Below, piece after piece: positions 22,778-34,382 of a DNA stretch of 64,000 nucleotides (its first letter is position 1; each line of letters opens with the position of its first letter). The DNA lies in NCBI GenBank assembly GCA_036250225.1, contig JAPZLL010000007.1:682001-746000 (forward strand), given 5' to 3'. This DNA is from Cercophora sp. LCS_1. Taxonomy: Eukaryota > Ascomycota > Sordariomycetes > Sordariales > Lasiosphaeriaceae. Below the pieces are notes generated by a model, which worked only from the letters and a program-made list of their open reading frames with translations, ran no database searches and was not told the origin of the DNA. Made by a program: the position numbers and the translations under genes.

Positions 22778-23861
22778 GGACGTGGTTGACCAATTGGTTG
22801 GAATCGCAGCTTCGCTAAACGTCTCAAGTGCCACTTTGTGCGTGGATCATGACCTCTCCGCTTCAGGGCACCATCCCGTCTTGGAGTGGGTCCACAGAGA
22901 CAACTTGTTCTCTTCTTTCGTCAAGGGAGGTTCACCACCATGCCGCGGGAGCTGCGTTGAAGAAGAGAAAATGTAGGTGCCTATCTTCCCTCGGTCGGGG
23001 CTAATCCAAGCTGGGTTGCGGGGGAGAGGGACAAAAGCCTAGACCGGGCGCTGCATGTTGCGATGGCCAGGCTGAAAACGGGTGTGAAGGAGCGGTCACG
23101 CCCGCTTTGGGAGCATTGGTGGCTGAAATTATTAGCTTATAGTCGCAGATTTCTCGTAGTATGCAGATGGGATGATGCACGTGGAACCAACAGCCAGACA
23201 TGGTGTGGGCAGGTTGCTGACTGGTTGGTGTCTTTCGGCAAGCTGTCCTTGCCATGGGGACACGCAGTTTGAACCTGTGAGGTAAAATCCTTCGGTTTCA
23301 ATAGCTGTGTATGTTGGCATTTTGCTTTTCCTGTTGAGGAGGAGTAGACGGTTGTGAATTTGTGAAGCTGGGCGATGAGGAGATGCGGGTGTTGATGGCC
23401 ATCGCAACCCTGGGGTTGTATAGGTGTTGAAGGGTGAACAAATACACCAATGTTGGCTCATGAAGGTGTATATAGTATGCTAAAAAGCGCCGGATCCTCG
23501 GAATGAATTGGGCATCTCTTCTGCAAGTCCGTCAACTTTAAATGCGACCTGTCTAGCACGTACTCATACCCGTTGTGCTAACTAACCCATTGACATGATT
23601 TAACTGTCGCCGGGCAAAGGCGAAGAGTGCTAGAGCCACATTGTCGAGAAGTGATGTGACAAAAAAGCGAGGGGCGGTTAAGTCCACCAAAGCCTGACAC
23701 CTAGGGCGCCGAACGAGCCCATTCCAAATAGTTATACGATCTGTGACCGCTAACTAGTGAGAGCTACTTCACTGAAAGTCCTCCTCAAAAATCTACCCCA
23801 TATACACTCCCCAAGGCGGATGGCATCCAAACGCTATTCCGCCTCTTCCGTGATCACAAAC
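22778..23861. other. Intergenic, no gene seen
   Basis: About 1.1 kb between tRNA-Gln and the cation exchanger stop. Only short frames without motifs. The interval is moderately AT-rich from 23450 on. Confidence 0.5.
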
Positions 23862-25072
23862 TTAATCGTCCACCTCCCTCCCTCCAAGTATCTCAAGTAC
23901 CAAAAACCCAACATATGCCACTACTAGCACACCCCCTACCCATCTCCTCCCGCCTACCAACACCACTCCTAGGATCACCACTGCCGAGAACCACATAACT
24001 CCCAGCTCAAATACCGTCACCGCGCCCCTCAACGCCTCTGCGTCTCCCCAGATGAACAACACGCCCCCGCAAAGCGTAACCAGAAAGATATTGGATCCAA
24101 CCGTATTGGCCACCATGATGCCCGGCTGTTTTCTCACACCGCCCAAGATGGCAACAAACTTTTCAGGGAGAGTTGTCGCAAGTGAGAGGATCGTGGTGCC
24201 GACCACAGTGCCCGACAGCTGAAGCTCATTACCAATGGTCGACGCTGAATGGGCGATGATGTAGCTTGACACAAGCAGGGCAGCAAGGCCGAGCGTAAGA
24301 CGGAACAGGTGATAGCGGAGGGGCTTGGGGCGTTTATTGATGACCTTTGGCTTGGACGATTGTCGTTTGGGTTTTGGGTTGTTCAAAGGCGAGAGTGGAT
24401 AGCCCTTTTCAGAGCTCCAGCGCCGGGGAGAGGGTTCAGAGGTGGAAGGGGCTGATGATTCAGGCTCCGACTCCGAGTCGGAGCTGTCAGATGAACTGTC
24501 AGAGGAACTTGAGCCGTCCGAGTCCGAGTCTGAGTTCTCCGGAGCAGTGAGTGTCCCTCGGTAAATAAACGTCGCTACTGATCCGACGTAGACGACAAAG
24601 GCTGTGATGAGTAGAGCGCCGGCCACCAATCGAAACCCCGGGGTGATGGTGGTGAGGAGGACGAGGAAGGCCGATGTGCTGGCTAAAAGAACGGCGGTAT
24701 AGATCTTCGAACTACGATCGAACTGGACCTTGTCCATGAAGAGCAGCCCCAGCGAAAAAGACGCCAGGATGTTGGCGATGGATGACCCGATCAGGTTACC
24801 CAGAGCGAGGTTGGAGTTTTTCTGGCTCAAGGCCACGGCAATGACAACAAGCTGTCTACAATGAGTACTGCAGAATCGACGATGAGTTGCAGGCATCGCA
24901 CCTCCTCCCACTCCGCACCGCAGGTCAAAAGACCGACGAGCGTAGGGGAGACATTGAGTCTCTTGGCAACAATGGCCGTGTGGTCGATAAACTTGTCGGC
25001 GCCATATTCGAGAAGAAATAGCCCCGCCAAAAACGAAGAAATGTTGAAAAGAAGAGAGTCGACGCTCGGCAT
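23862..25072 (-). CDS. Sodium/calcium exchanger-like membrane protein (CaCA superfamily), 2 exons
   Basis: Predicted cation/proton or Na/Ca antiporter of an internal or plasma membrane. Exons 25072-24902 and 24851-23862 give 386 aa. The intron (24852-24901, 50 nt; GTGCGA...GACAG) is phase 0 and links the two parts of the first alpha repeat: LVGLLTCGAEWEE with LVVIAVALSQKN, followed by LALGNLIGSSIANI. The second alpha repeat is GTTILSLATTLPEKFVAI followed by ANTVGSNIFLVTL. The expected GTS-PE of repeat 1 is replaced by TCGAEWEE. The two halves, each of about five helices, are separated by a hydrophilic loop (about residues 160-230) with a strongly acidic Ser/Asp/Glu run and then a basic stretch, as in many CaCA proteins. 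Ion specificity cannot be read from sequence. Confidence 0.85.
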
Positions 25073-25962
25073 GATGAGCGAGCCGGCGGGCGCAAGAGAA
25101 TGTCAGAATGAGCGGACGGCGAGATGTCGCTGGTGAGGTTGGACAAAGAGTATGAGCTAGCTACGGCGTCATATGTGTTCATGGGTGAGTGACCCCTTAG
25201 GTGGGACGACCATATGCCAAGACCGGTGTGGCGAACCCCTGAAAGACACGGGAAGCCCAAAGCTTGGGGTGGGCAATCCAGGCTCGTGGGTCAGCCCTTT
25301 GGGGAGCATCCGCATGTCTCAACCTGGTGGTGCTACTGCAGTCAGACGCTGTTGGTCACAACACGCGGGAAAAGTATTGAATATTGGTTTCCAGAATGAG
25401 ATGGTGCCCATCCAACCGCCTCCAGCAGGCACCGAATACCAGAACGGATCATTTCTGTTGTGCACTCATCCTGAAAAGAAAAGGGAGGTTCTTAGGCCTT
25501 CGTTAGCAGTTGGAGCTCGAACTTCCAGGCCAAAAGGGCGGGTCCGCAGTCTGCGGGCAGATGCGACGTGCGGGAGATCCGCGCGTGGAAAATCCTTGGC
25601 GATGCCGAGACTCCATCTGATTGCTTTGGAGAGTTGTTGGATGGCAGCTTAGGTAATTTCCACGTGATTGGTGTGACATTGCGAATGACAACAACCCAAC
25701 CTTCCCAGTCTATTTGCTATATGCAATTCCCTCCAAAAACCACATGATATTTTACTTCGTTGACAGACCAACATCATTACTGCGTTTCCAAGACCAATAC
25801 CCGCTCGTTTACCCCGACTCCTCACGTGTACCATCGCCAATGCCAACGCCTCGCCAAAAAAAACAGGAATATGAACCACAAGCCGAAAAAAAAAACTGAG
25901 GCTGCGGCGTGAAGAGCTCAAATGGGTTGGTAGACTATGTTCAACCCCGATGTACTTCTCGA
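25073..25962. other. Intergenic, no gene seen
   Basis: Holds the exchanger promoter on the left. A 159-codon plus-strand frame (25173-25652) has no motif and overlaps equally open shadows, so it is not called. Confidence 0.5.
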
Positions 25963-26508
25963 CTATGCAACCTCTTGGGTGATGGACGAGTCGAGTTCAA
26001 CCGGGGTGGCTTCGAGCTGCGGCAGGTTCGTGTCATGCTGAGTCCCGATATCCCCAAGCTCAAGGTCCGTCGCCAAGGCTCCCGGGATGGGCCCAGTCAG
26101 GATGCTTGCAGCATGGATGAAATCAAGAGCCTCGCGGGTGAAAAGAATGTTGTTGTTGACGGTGTTCTGGTTTACCGTCGGCCCCCCACCATCTCGCGCT
26201 CCCGGATCACCGCCCTCAGCAGCAGCAACACCGCCGCCGCCGCCTACGAACAAGGCTAGAAGGCCGTTGACGCCATGTTTTCGGAAGACTGCCCAAACGA
26301 TGAAAAAGAAGAGGATGAGGTTAAGGTATTCTTTGAGCCCTCCGACCAGATCCCAGATGCTGGGTTTGTCGGACGCATCGCCCTCGCCATCGGTCAAGTG
26401 GTTATGACCGGGCTCAACAAGAGCGCTATTGTCACCCTCATTGGTGTTGATTTCGATTTTCGCAAATTCTTGGTTAGCAATCATCAAGCAATGTTGCACC
26501 GCGCTCAT
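25963..26508 (-). CDS. Hypothetical protein with one transmembrane segment
   Basis: Not recognised. Single open frame of 181 codons starting MSAVQHCLMIANQEFAKIEI. One clear hydrophobic segment (LNLILFFFIVWAVF, about residues 62-76) is followed by HGVNGLLALFVGGGGG and a Gly/Asn-rich linker. Codon composition looks coding. It lies only 113 nt downstream of another minus-strand ORF (26622-27018), and a strong intron signal (GTAAGC at 26619 to TTTCAG, with CTGAC) falls between them. In all three phases the segment after that acceptor meets a stop before joining this frame. The two may therefore be one gene with a splice pattern I could not resolve, or this frame may follow a 5' untranslated intron. 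Confidence 0.4.
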   Translation of the reverse strand: MSAVQHCLMIANQEFAKIEINTNEGDNSALVEPGHNHLTDGEGDASDKPSIWDLVGGLKEYLNLILFFFIVWAVFRKHGVNGLLALFVGGGGGVAAAEGGDPGARDGGGPTVNQNTVNNNILFTREALDFIHAASILTGPIPGALATDLELGDIGTQHDTNLPQLEATPVELDSSITQEVA

Positions 26509-26621
26509 GACACCCCGGGCGTACCCTCGAAATGCTCGCTAGGGATGAGCGATGCTACAGCTGAAACAACGCAAAAGGTCAGACACAGGGGAGGGCGGGC
26601 GAGCCACATATTTGCTTACCT

Positions 26622-27018
26622 TTATCCAAGTTTGGGGACAAGTCGACAACACTGTTCTTCAACACTATCAGCCACGAAAGCAAGCCACGGAACGAGGCCA
26701 CCCACCAAGGTCGCGGTAGGCGCAGGAGCCCCAGCGCTAACGGAGGCTGATGTCTTGATGACCTCGGAGTCCTCTCTCTCGCCAACAACCTTCCTGCGGG
26801 GCGCCTGAGCCGTGGCCCTTTCGGTGTAGGGGGTTGTGCTGAAGACATCGAGGGCTATAGCATTGTCGGTGGCGGGCTCATCAACGGCCTGACACGTAAG
26901 TGGGTGTCGAAGAGTGTTAGAATGGTGATGGGCGAACCTTCTCCTCCCGGGGGAGCACACCGCCGACCACAAGGGCAGACCCAACGGACACCACGGCAAC
27001 AACGCCGAAGAAACGCAT
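26622..27018 (-). CDS. Putative small secreted/membrane protein, 2 exons, uncertain model
   Basis: Not recognised. Exons 27018-26938 and 26888-26622 would give 115 aa. The intron (26889-26937, 49 nt) has TTCTAAC and ends GTGTCAG, but its donor GTTCGC is weak. The N-terminus MRFFGVVAVVSVGSALVVGG looks like a signal peptide, followed by PREEKAVDEPATDN and a Thr/Ala/Pro-rich region, then a hydrophobic segment (TLVGGLVPWLAFVAD). The stop codon overlaps a strong downstream donor, so the 3' part may be misjudged. A TATA-like TATATAAC (minus strand) lies near 27200. Confidence 0.4.
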
Positions 27019-28401
27019 ATTTGTAAAGCGCCGGGTATCCTGAATAGGGAGCTGGTGATGCGGCGTACCTGGAACTGCCTTCAACCCTCAAGTCGATACC
27101 CGAAGCAGAAGAACTATCAATCGATGGGGTAGACAATGGACCCTTCGACTGGACTGCTGTCCTTTTGACAAAACAAAAGGCCGGGTGGCCCAGCTGTTAT
27201 ATACCTACTCGGCATCTTCAGAAACGCAGGTCAAGAAGGCAACTAATGGGACGGCAATTTTGTAAGTGAAGTGGTGATGGGGGGGAAAACGGACGAGATA
27301 TCGAGTCTCGCGCACCCATTCTCGTCCCAATGGAAGACAAGGCCAAGAAACGAGGCAGTGCTGCGCCAAGCGAATCAGGCCTGCGCTGTGCCCGCTGTGC
27401 CCTCATCCTGTGTAAACCTGATAAAGATGTTTGTCTGGTCCCGGTTTGTTTCAAGACCCAACTCTGGCAGAGTGTTGCGTGTGGGGGCAGCACTGGTGCC
27501 ATCAAAGCGCATAGCAGACCCCTCAATGCCGAAGAGGGGATGGGGAATGCAGATCACATGATCACCAGTGAGTTATTTGGGGCTTGAAGGACGGGAGTTC
27601 AGATTCCCAACCCCCGACCCTCGCCGCCTTTCGTCCCATCTAGGAACCCCGAGAGGTCGTTTCGGATGTCTTCACTATGCCCTCTCTAGCTGCCTAGGTG
27701 GGTGAGCCGACAGTCACCGAAAACCATCCCGTCGGTAGCGTTCAAGCAAAGGGAGGTGTACAGTTTGCCCACATCTGCTCATCAACGAAAGTTTCCGTGC
27801 CTCATCATCAATTCCCGGTCATCTGGCGTTGATGGGTGGGGTCGCGTCCTCGGCAGCCCTTTGACATGCAGGTACCGGTACCTTGGGCCGTCCAGTCCCA
27901 TAGAATATTCATTCGACCATCGGCTGGACAGACAGAACTGGGAGGAACCCGCGTGACCGCTTCCCGTTTTTACTGCTCCACGCTCGCCCTGTTGTGCATC
28001 ACGATGGAGGGAATCACCATCAGTAGGCCATTGACGTTGCGGGTACTCTTCCTGGCGACCCGCCACCTACGATGGAAGATGGCACGCTAGGCTATTTCGG
28101 GACTGGCGTATGAGCTTGGTTGAGAAGCAAGCTGCGAGATGCAGTCGGTCCACCGAGCTGGGAATCTCAGCCCAGAGGCGGTTGACGGGCTCGAACCGCT
28201 TGTCATCCGAAGGTGGGACGCACCGGATCGCCCGGCGGTCCAGTTCGTGATGGGGCTCATCATTGTAAAATCGGAAATCAGCATGGTTGTCGCCCGGGCG
28301 TGCCCCTGATAAATCCTCATCGTTTTTACGCTCGACGGATCCTAGATGTCTTTAGAGGGGCTCTCTTTCAGCAAACAAACTCCATTTATCATGGGTGGTT
28401 C
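27019..28401. other. Intergenic, no gene seen
   Basis: Frames of up to 100 codons exist on both strands (for example 27271-27561, +; 27218-27526, -) but are mutual shadows with no domain. The right end is the 3' region of the P450 gene. Confidence 0.45.
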
Positions 28402-30020
28402 CTATGCACCCCTCACAATCCTAAACTTCCTCGCGTTTCTGGGATGGTATCCCAGCAGCAACTCGGTCAGTTGCAAGTCTTCCCTCCCGAAATCAGGGTG
28501 CACCGCTAGACTCCCCGGCGGGAATCGACGAAAGATGTCCCCTAGAGCATACCACAGCTCGCACATGGCAAGTGCCTGACCGAGACAGTTCCGCGATCCC
28601 CTTCCAAAGGGGACCATGCATTTTTCCCTTGCCCGGACCAGCTCCGCCTTTTCCTTGTCGTTCTCGAGATTCATCCATCTCTCTGGATCAAACACCGTCG
28701 CGTCGGGTCCGAAGGCGTCCTCGTAGTGATGCATCAACCACGCAGACATACTGACCACGGTTCCGGGTGGCACGGCAAGGCCGTCAAAGGTCGCTCCGCT
28801 AGATGGAACCACCCGGGGCAAGTGTCCCGGAAGCCCGGGGTTGAGTCTGCTCCGTCAATATGCACACCGGAACTCTCACGGGGGAAAACTCACCTCAACG
28901 CCTCCTTGACCACTCCCCCAAGATACGGCAACTTCTCCAACGCAACCAGATTGATATCCTCCGGATCCGGAAACGCCTCACACAACTCCCGATGCAACCC
29001 CTCATATATCACCGGACTGCTCAACACCTCAAAGATGGCTCTCCCCGTCGTCGACCCCGTCGTCTCAGCCCCGGCCCCAGTGACATTCACCGCATCCGCA
29101 AACACCGTCCCATCATCCAACGGCTGCCTCTTCTTGGCTCCCAACTCCGCATCCTCAAACGGCGGGGGATCAATCAAATCATGAAAAATCGTCCTTCTCG
29201 AGGGTTTAATCCCAGCTGAAATCTCCCTCCGAACCTCAGTAACAGCACCCCTCACCAGCTCCAAACTATCATACCACTTCTTAAACGGCGGAAACACCAA
29301 CACGTTCACCCAGTCCGGTATCAACCCAAAAACCGGCACCAGAAACGGAAACGTCTGCAACCAGGGGAAGAAAAGCTGCACGTCCTGTATAGCAAGCTGG
29401 TACCCAGCCCCCCAATCCTCCTGGTCCATCTGGTTCCAGCATCTTGCGTACGCATACTCGGTGATGATATCCACGCTAAAGGCCCGCACGGCGTGGTGCG
29501 CATCGAATACCCCTTTGTCAGCCAAACTATCCTGGATCAAACCGATCAGTTTGGCTGTTTTGTCGCGCACCACGCGCTCCATATCGAGAATGGAACGGCG
29601 CGAGAAGAAGGGGTTCAGATAGGATCGCCGGATGCGGTGGTCTTCGGCTGATAACACGGTCAGGATGATGGGCGTTTTGAGGGGTGCTTCCATGGGTCCG
29701 TAAAAGGCGGCGTCTTTGTTGAACTTGGACCCGACGGAGTAGATCTTGTCGTAGTTGAGGGGATTGCTGAGGTGGATTTCGTCGGGGGAGATGCGGATGA
29801 CTGGGCCGTATTTGGCGTGTAAGGATGGGAGGACGTGCATGAGTTGGCCTTCAAGGATGCCTTGGTGGTAGAGGAGGGGGAGGGGGGAGATGGACCAGAG
29901 GAGGGGACCGGGGATGTGGGAGAGGGGGTGGAAGAAGCGGCGGCGGATGGACGTGTAGAGGAGCCATGTGAGGAGGAGGGGGAGGATGAAGAGGAGGGTG
30001 GAGGTTTGGAGGAGGGCCAT
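28402..30020 (-). CDS. Cytochrome P450 monooxygenase, 2 exons
   Basis: Heme-thiolate monooxygenase anchored in the ER by an N-terminal helix (STLLFILPLLLTWLLY). Exons 30020-28894 and 28846-28402 give 523 aa, normal length. The intron (28847-28893, 47 nt; GTGAGT...GAGCAG, TTGAC-type branch) splits an Arg codon directly after the K-helix. Family marks: Pro-rich hinge HIPGP, I-helix AGAETT (316-321), K-helix ExxR (E373-R376), PERW (as FDPERWMN) and the heme loop FGRGSRNCLG with ligand Cys463. The N-terminal pattern HPLSHIPGP...YGPVIRISPDEIH...FNKDAAFYG resembles the trichodiene-oxygenase-like CYP58 group (inference). A TATA box (TATAAA, minus strand) lies about 55 nt upstream. No partner biosynthetic gene is adjacent. 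Substrate unknown. Confidence 0.92.
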
Positions 30021-31177
30021 GGTTGCTGGCGATTCCGGGGTTGACGTGGGGCACTTGGAGGGGGGGGTTGAGAGGCTTTATATTCGGTGAACAACATTGA
30101 TCGGACTCGCTGTTTGCTAGTACCATGCTGTGCGCCTTGGGGCCAGAAAGCTTGCGTGGTGCATTCGCTCTGCTGATCAAGATCCGGACCGATACCCATT
30201 TACCATTCGCATACCACCTCATGTCAAAGCATCCAGCAGCATGGGGGCAATAGACTGTCGGTCCATCTCACAATCACGCAGTCTGCATGCCATCAATAGT
30301 CTGTCTCGGAACAACGTCGAGCCCATCAAAGAGCGCCACTTGCAGAACCTTCAGTGTACTCAACAACCGCCATCAAATACAGCCTAGTCCGCGGATGTAA
30401 GAAGGAATCTTCACTCCACGCAGCGGAGATATCTGAAACACACATCAACACCCTCACTGATTGGCCCCATCGTGCACCGAGTGGCTACCGACAACGCACA
30501 AGTTCGGCATCTACATGCACCTCGCCCGTTCGAGCTCGTCGTATACTGGCTTCCGTCTGTCGCTGTTTATTAAGCAGATCAATAAGCCTTCCTGACGTTG
30601 CTTTAGACGCCGGGGACGGCTGCACGCCGGGATCTTTTGCTCTGTCCCATGTAAGCGGACATACCAACCCAAGGTAGGTAAAAGGTAGTGCAACGACGTA
30701 GGTAAGCACTAACTTCTCCGCGCTGTTCACTATTCACTTGTATTTCGACAAATCAGCAATCGGTAGGGAATATTCTCTGGGGGCAACACGTACTCTATGT
30801 CTCGGCGTGACTACCCACAGCGGGCGGGATAGACACACTTCATGTACTGCTTGCTCACCGGCTCCTTCGCCCCTCTCCTCCCGTTTCCTTTTGTTTTCTC
30901 CCATTATTTTTCCTTTCCTTTTTATTTGTGCTTGTTTTCGCCATCGCCATTCCTGTCCCTCGGCAGTAAATGCGATGGTGTCCTGTATCCTTCGACTACC
31001 TACAAAGGAGATGGGTTTTTGCTTACCTATCTTTCAATGATATCCCCTATCCCTAGCGCCACAAAAATTCCACACATGAGTCGGGTGCAGAGGTAAAGTG
31101 GCGGATGCCAATAACTGGACTTGATGGGTTTTAATTATTTTATTTCTTTTACCGCAAAAGCGAGAAACAGTTACAAA
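30021..31177. other. P450 promoter and XRCC4 3' region; no gene seen
   Basis: The minus-strand TATAAA near 30075-30082 serves the P450. Elsewhere there is a pyrimidine-rich stretch (30860-30960) that yields a false Phe/Pro/Leu-rich frame on the plus strand. Confidence 0.5.
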
Positions 31178-32514
31178 CTACAACTCGTCATCTGATTCCG
31201 TCTCACTCCCTTCCAACTGCGGCGCCGCTGCCTGGTGTCTCTGAACAGCTGCTTTCGCTGGTGATGGCGTCGGACTTTTCGTCGGTGTCCTCCTAGTGTG
31301 CACCGCCAGCTCTTTTTCCTTGCCCTTGCTCGCCCTCGCCGGCGGAGGGGAGGCAGTTGCACGCGTGATTCGTCTCCTCGTCTCAGCTGGCTTTTTCCTT
31401 TGATACCTTGACGGCGATGGGAGCGGTTGCTCATCGCCCGGCTCACTATCGGATGCGGTTGCGTCCTCATCTTGCGTTTGCTGGGCGTCGTCCGACATGG
31501 ACTCGTCTCCTTCCTCAAGGGTCGCTGAGGGTGGTGGCTCCGTAGCCCTTTTGTCCACGTCCATCTTCTCGAACCCATCGTCTGAATCATCACTGGACTC
31601 TGCGGTGCGTGTTTTCCGCTTACCCGCCCTCGAGCCCCTGGGCACCCGCCCCTTGCTGGTCTGAGGTGAGCTCGGTGAACCAACAGGCCCGGCAGCCTGG
31701 ATGGCGGCAAGCTTGGATGGATCAATCTGAGCTGTGGCAAGTACCTTTTGCTGCTCACGAATCTTGACCTTTTTCTCGTTGAGCAAAAGGCGAAACTTCT
31801 CGAGCATCTCGGTCTCACTGTCCTTCTTGGCTTGGGTGAGCTCGTCGAGGAGATTCTTAAGCTCCGTCACCCGTGCCTCAAGCTCACGAATTTTGAGCGT
31901 CTCAGCAGTCAGGTCAGACTTGAGTTTCTCACGATCCCGGGCAACAAGACCACACCAGTCGTACAACTGAATGGCCTCGTCTGCCTTGTGGGTGAGCGTG
32001 ATGGCGCCAAGGCGTTGGTTGATGCCGGCGACCCGTCTCTGGATCTTGACAGTAATGGACTTGCCCACATGGACCTCTGCTCCCGCTTCGATCCCATCAA
32101 CCGGCTCTTGCCCGAGCAGGATGAACTTGAGAATCTTTTCCCACTCATCCGGCGGGCACGAGCTGCTGCTCGCCATGAGGTCGCCTATACGGTCATGTCT
32201 TACTATCCGAGAAGCGAAGTTAGCCCCTTTTAGAACCATATAAGGGGTACGCGGCCACGGTCAGTAGGGGATCCGCTCCACAAGGAATGGAGCGTTGGGC
32301 GGGCCATACGGCCGGAGGGGTCGTCGAGGAGGGGGAGGGGGAGGGGCAAGGGACACCTACATTTGACCACATATGGCTCTTCACCTTCGGTGGCGGCAAA
32401 CTTCAGGTTCAGCGGCTTGGATCCAGAGGCACTGACATGGCCGAGGACAAACGCATCATCCCCAGTGGTATCCGTGCGAGGGATCCGGAGGATGTGACTG
32501 GTCGTGGTGGCCAT
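31178..32514 (-). CDS. XRCC4/Lif1-like non-homologous end-joining factor, 2 exons
   Basis: Predicted scaffold that binds and stabilises DNA ligase IV in non-homologous end joining. Exons 32514-32361 and 32202-31178 give 392 aa. The intron (32203-32360, 158 nt) has donor GTAGGT, branch GCTAAC and acceptor GGATAG; that acceptor yields EEPYVVKLRHDRIGDLMAS, a good head-domain strand-helix junction. Order: beta-rich head (about 1-115; HILRIPRTD, LKFAATEGEEPYVVKLRH, DEWEKILKFILLG, SITVKIQRRVAGI), long coiled coil (about 115-195; LKIRELEARVTELKNLLDEL), then a disordered acidic/Ser-rich tail with KRKTR-type basic patches. This is the XRCC4 plan. The DXXXD-rich tail has CK2-like sites (inference). A Pif/PAXX or Nej1 relative is less likely because of the long single coil. 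Confidence 0.8.
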
Positions 32515-34382
32515 CTTCCGGGACGGAGAAAGGGTGCGGCACGGCCAACACGTCGTCTGGTTGTCCGTTTCGAGTCGTATAGAGCAGGGCAGACTGGATG
32601 AAACAAAGGCGGGAGATGAAGGGCGCCGACGTTAAGATTCGCGAGATGATATTCGGCTGCACGTATTGTCCAGGGCCCATCCAACGGCGCGGAGACGGAA
32701 GCGGCGGGCGGGGCAAACGACGAGACCCTACTCGAGCGGGCCGGCTTGCGGATTTTGCGGGGAGGAAGACTGAGAAAGCCTTAAAACAAGGGACGGGATG
32801 GCGGAAACAGGATGGAAAGTTTTTGGAAGCCAATACAAAGCTGCTATTTTCGGTTGACCCGTTGTTTGTCCCGGGATGAAGGGACGGCGCTCATTTATGA
32901 ATCAATGGGCAAGACAGTCTGAAACAACTTGGAATGTTTGCGACTTTTTTTTGTGTCTTTGCAAATCTATTCCTCGCGACGGGAAAAAAGGTGGCCGAGA
33001 TTTTTGTTCATATGGAATCTTGAGGCCGATGGAAAACTGAGCTCGGAAGGCGCAAACCTCTAAATCCTCCAGGCAGGAAACACGGGAATGCAGGCAACAA
33101 GCTCTTTGAGTTGTGGGTCAGACGTTCAGCTTTGATCAAGGCGACGGCCAACAGCAGAGCTGCATATATTGCTTCAAGTGCAGCGCACACAATGGCACAA
33201 GCTTCTCGAGTCCCAAAAAAAGTTTCTGCAAGCCAGTTGGTGGCAATTGTCAATTAAGAACAGCTTGTCGATGATGTCGGACAGGTGTCTCGGAAAAGTT
33301 GGCAGAACGCGCCACCTTTCAAAAGGCGGGGAAGCAGACGCGTTTTCGCGTCACCCACGCGATTTTGCCCAAACAGAAGCGAACGGACCACCTCGCTATT
33401 CACGCCGGGATTAGTGCCTATAACAGGCAGGGCTTCAGTGGTCGAAGCGTCGCGGGGTAGAAGGCACAGCTTTGAGGAGTTGGAAAGAGAGTCACAGCGA
33501 TGTGGTACACAGAGGGAAAACTCTCTAAAGTGTGATCTAGCGCTCAAGAAATAGCTGCATCGCCAACAGCAACGGCTGGACGATGCGCTGTCTTGTGATG
33601 CAGCGTGAAATGTCAGAGCGGAGGGCCTTGAGGGGCCGGTTTTGTGCCGGGTGGTGGAGTCGTTGACTAGCGCAGGAACCTCGAGCTGCCCCGTGTGACC
33701 CTGGTCCACTTTGCCATTCGATTTTCTTGCCGACTTTTCCAGCCACACCAGCGCTTCACCATGACCCGCCCTCTGAATTTCGCAAAGACCTGACAAGTCG
33801 TCCAACAACGTCACCCTCACTCCAAAATCCACTGAAAACCAAAACTTCCTGCATCCTTGCATTCACCCGAATTGCGGGAGCACCTGTACTTCTACGAGGT
33901 TGACCTTTCTGCGTGCGCAGCCTATTGCGACCATCCGCCGTCGCAAACTCTCTGCATCGCAACTCTACAGACCGACGATTGACCGACCGTCTCCGCCCTC
34001 TTGTGCCCTCGAGCCGAAGCAGACACCTCGCGGCTCTGGGCTAAACTTAACCACGCACACCCAAGCTCGGAACCGCACCTCCGGTCTCGACTCGACCTAT
34101 ACTCACCTATATCGCTCTTTGTAGATTGTGTATTTGTCGCGTGCACCCGAAAAAAAAAGAGGAGGGAAGAATATCATCGGAGCAATTGACAATCGATCGG
34201 CCTGTGGGTCAATGTGTCGAGTATGAATCCTCTTCACTGATCAGCTCGTTGCCCGTCGCCTCCCGCCGCATGAAACGCCCCGAACCGACGATAACTACTC
34301 GTTGCGACGACGCATACTCAAACCTACGATATCAATATTTTCGCGTGCTTGCTTCGCATTGTAGAGTGCGTGTACAATAACC
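32515..34382. other. 1.9 kb between XRCC4 and byr4; promoters, no other gene seen
   Basis: Divergent upstream regions of the two genes. A 202-codon minus-strand frame (33254-33862) has no motif and is not called. The stretch 33840-34380 is C/T- and A-rich and looks like a long byr4 leader. Confidence 0.5.

Noticed and set aside
28150..28230. GGTTCGAGCCC on the minus strand, resembling a tRNA B-box
   Set aside because: No cloverleaf can be built around it and no A-box is found at a suitable distance.
32230..32239. Start of the XRCC4-like protein at 32239 (MVLKGANFASRIV)
   Set aside because: This start lies inside the 158-nt intron. Splicing from 32360 to 32203 adds the beta-rich head domain from 32514 and gives a better match to the family.
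33254..33862. A 202-codon minus-strand frame between XRCC4 and byr4
   Set aside because: No recognisable domain, composition like translated non-coding DNA, and lies where promoters of the two divergent genes are expected.
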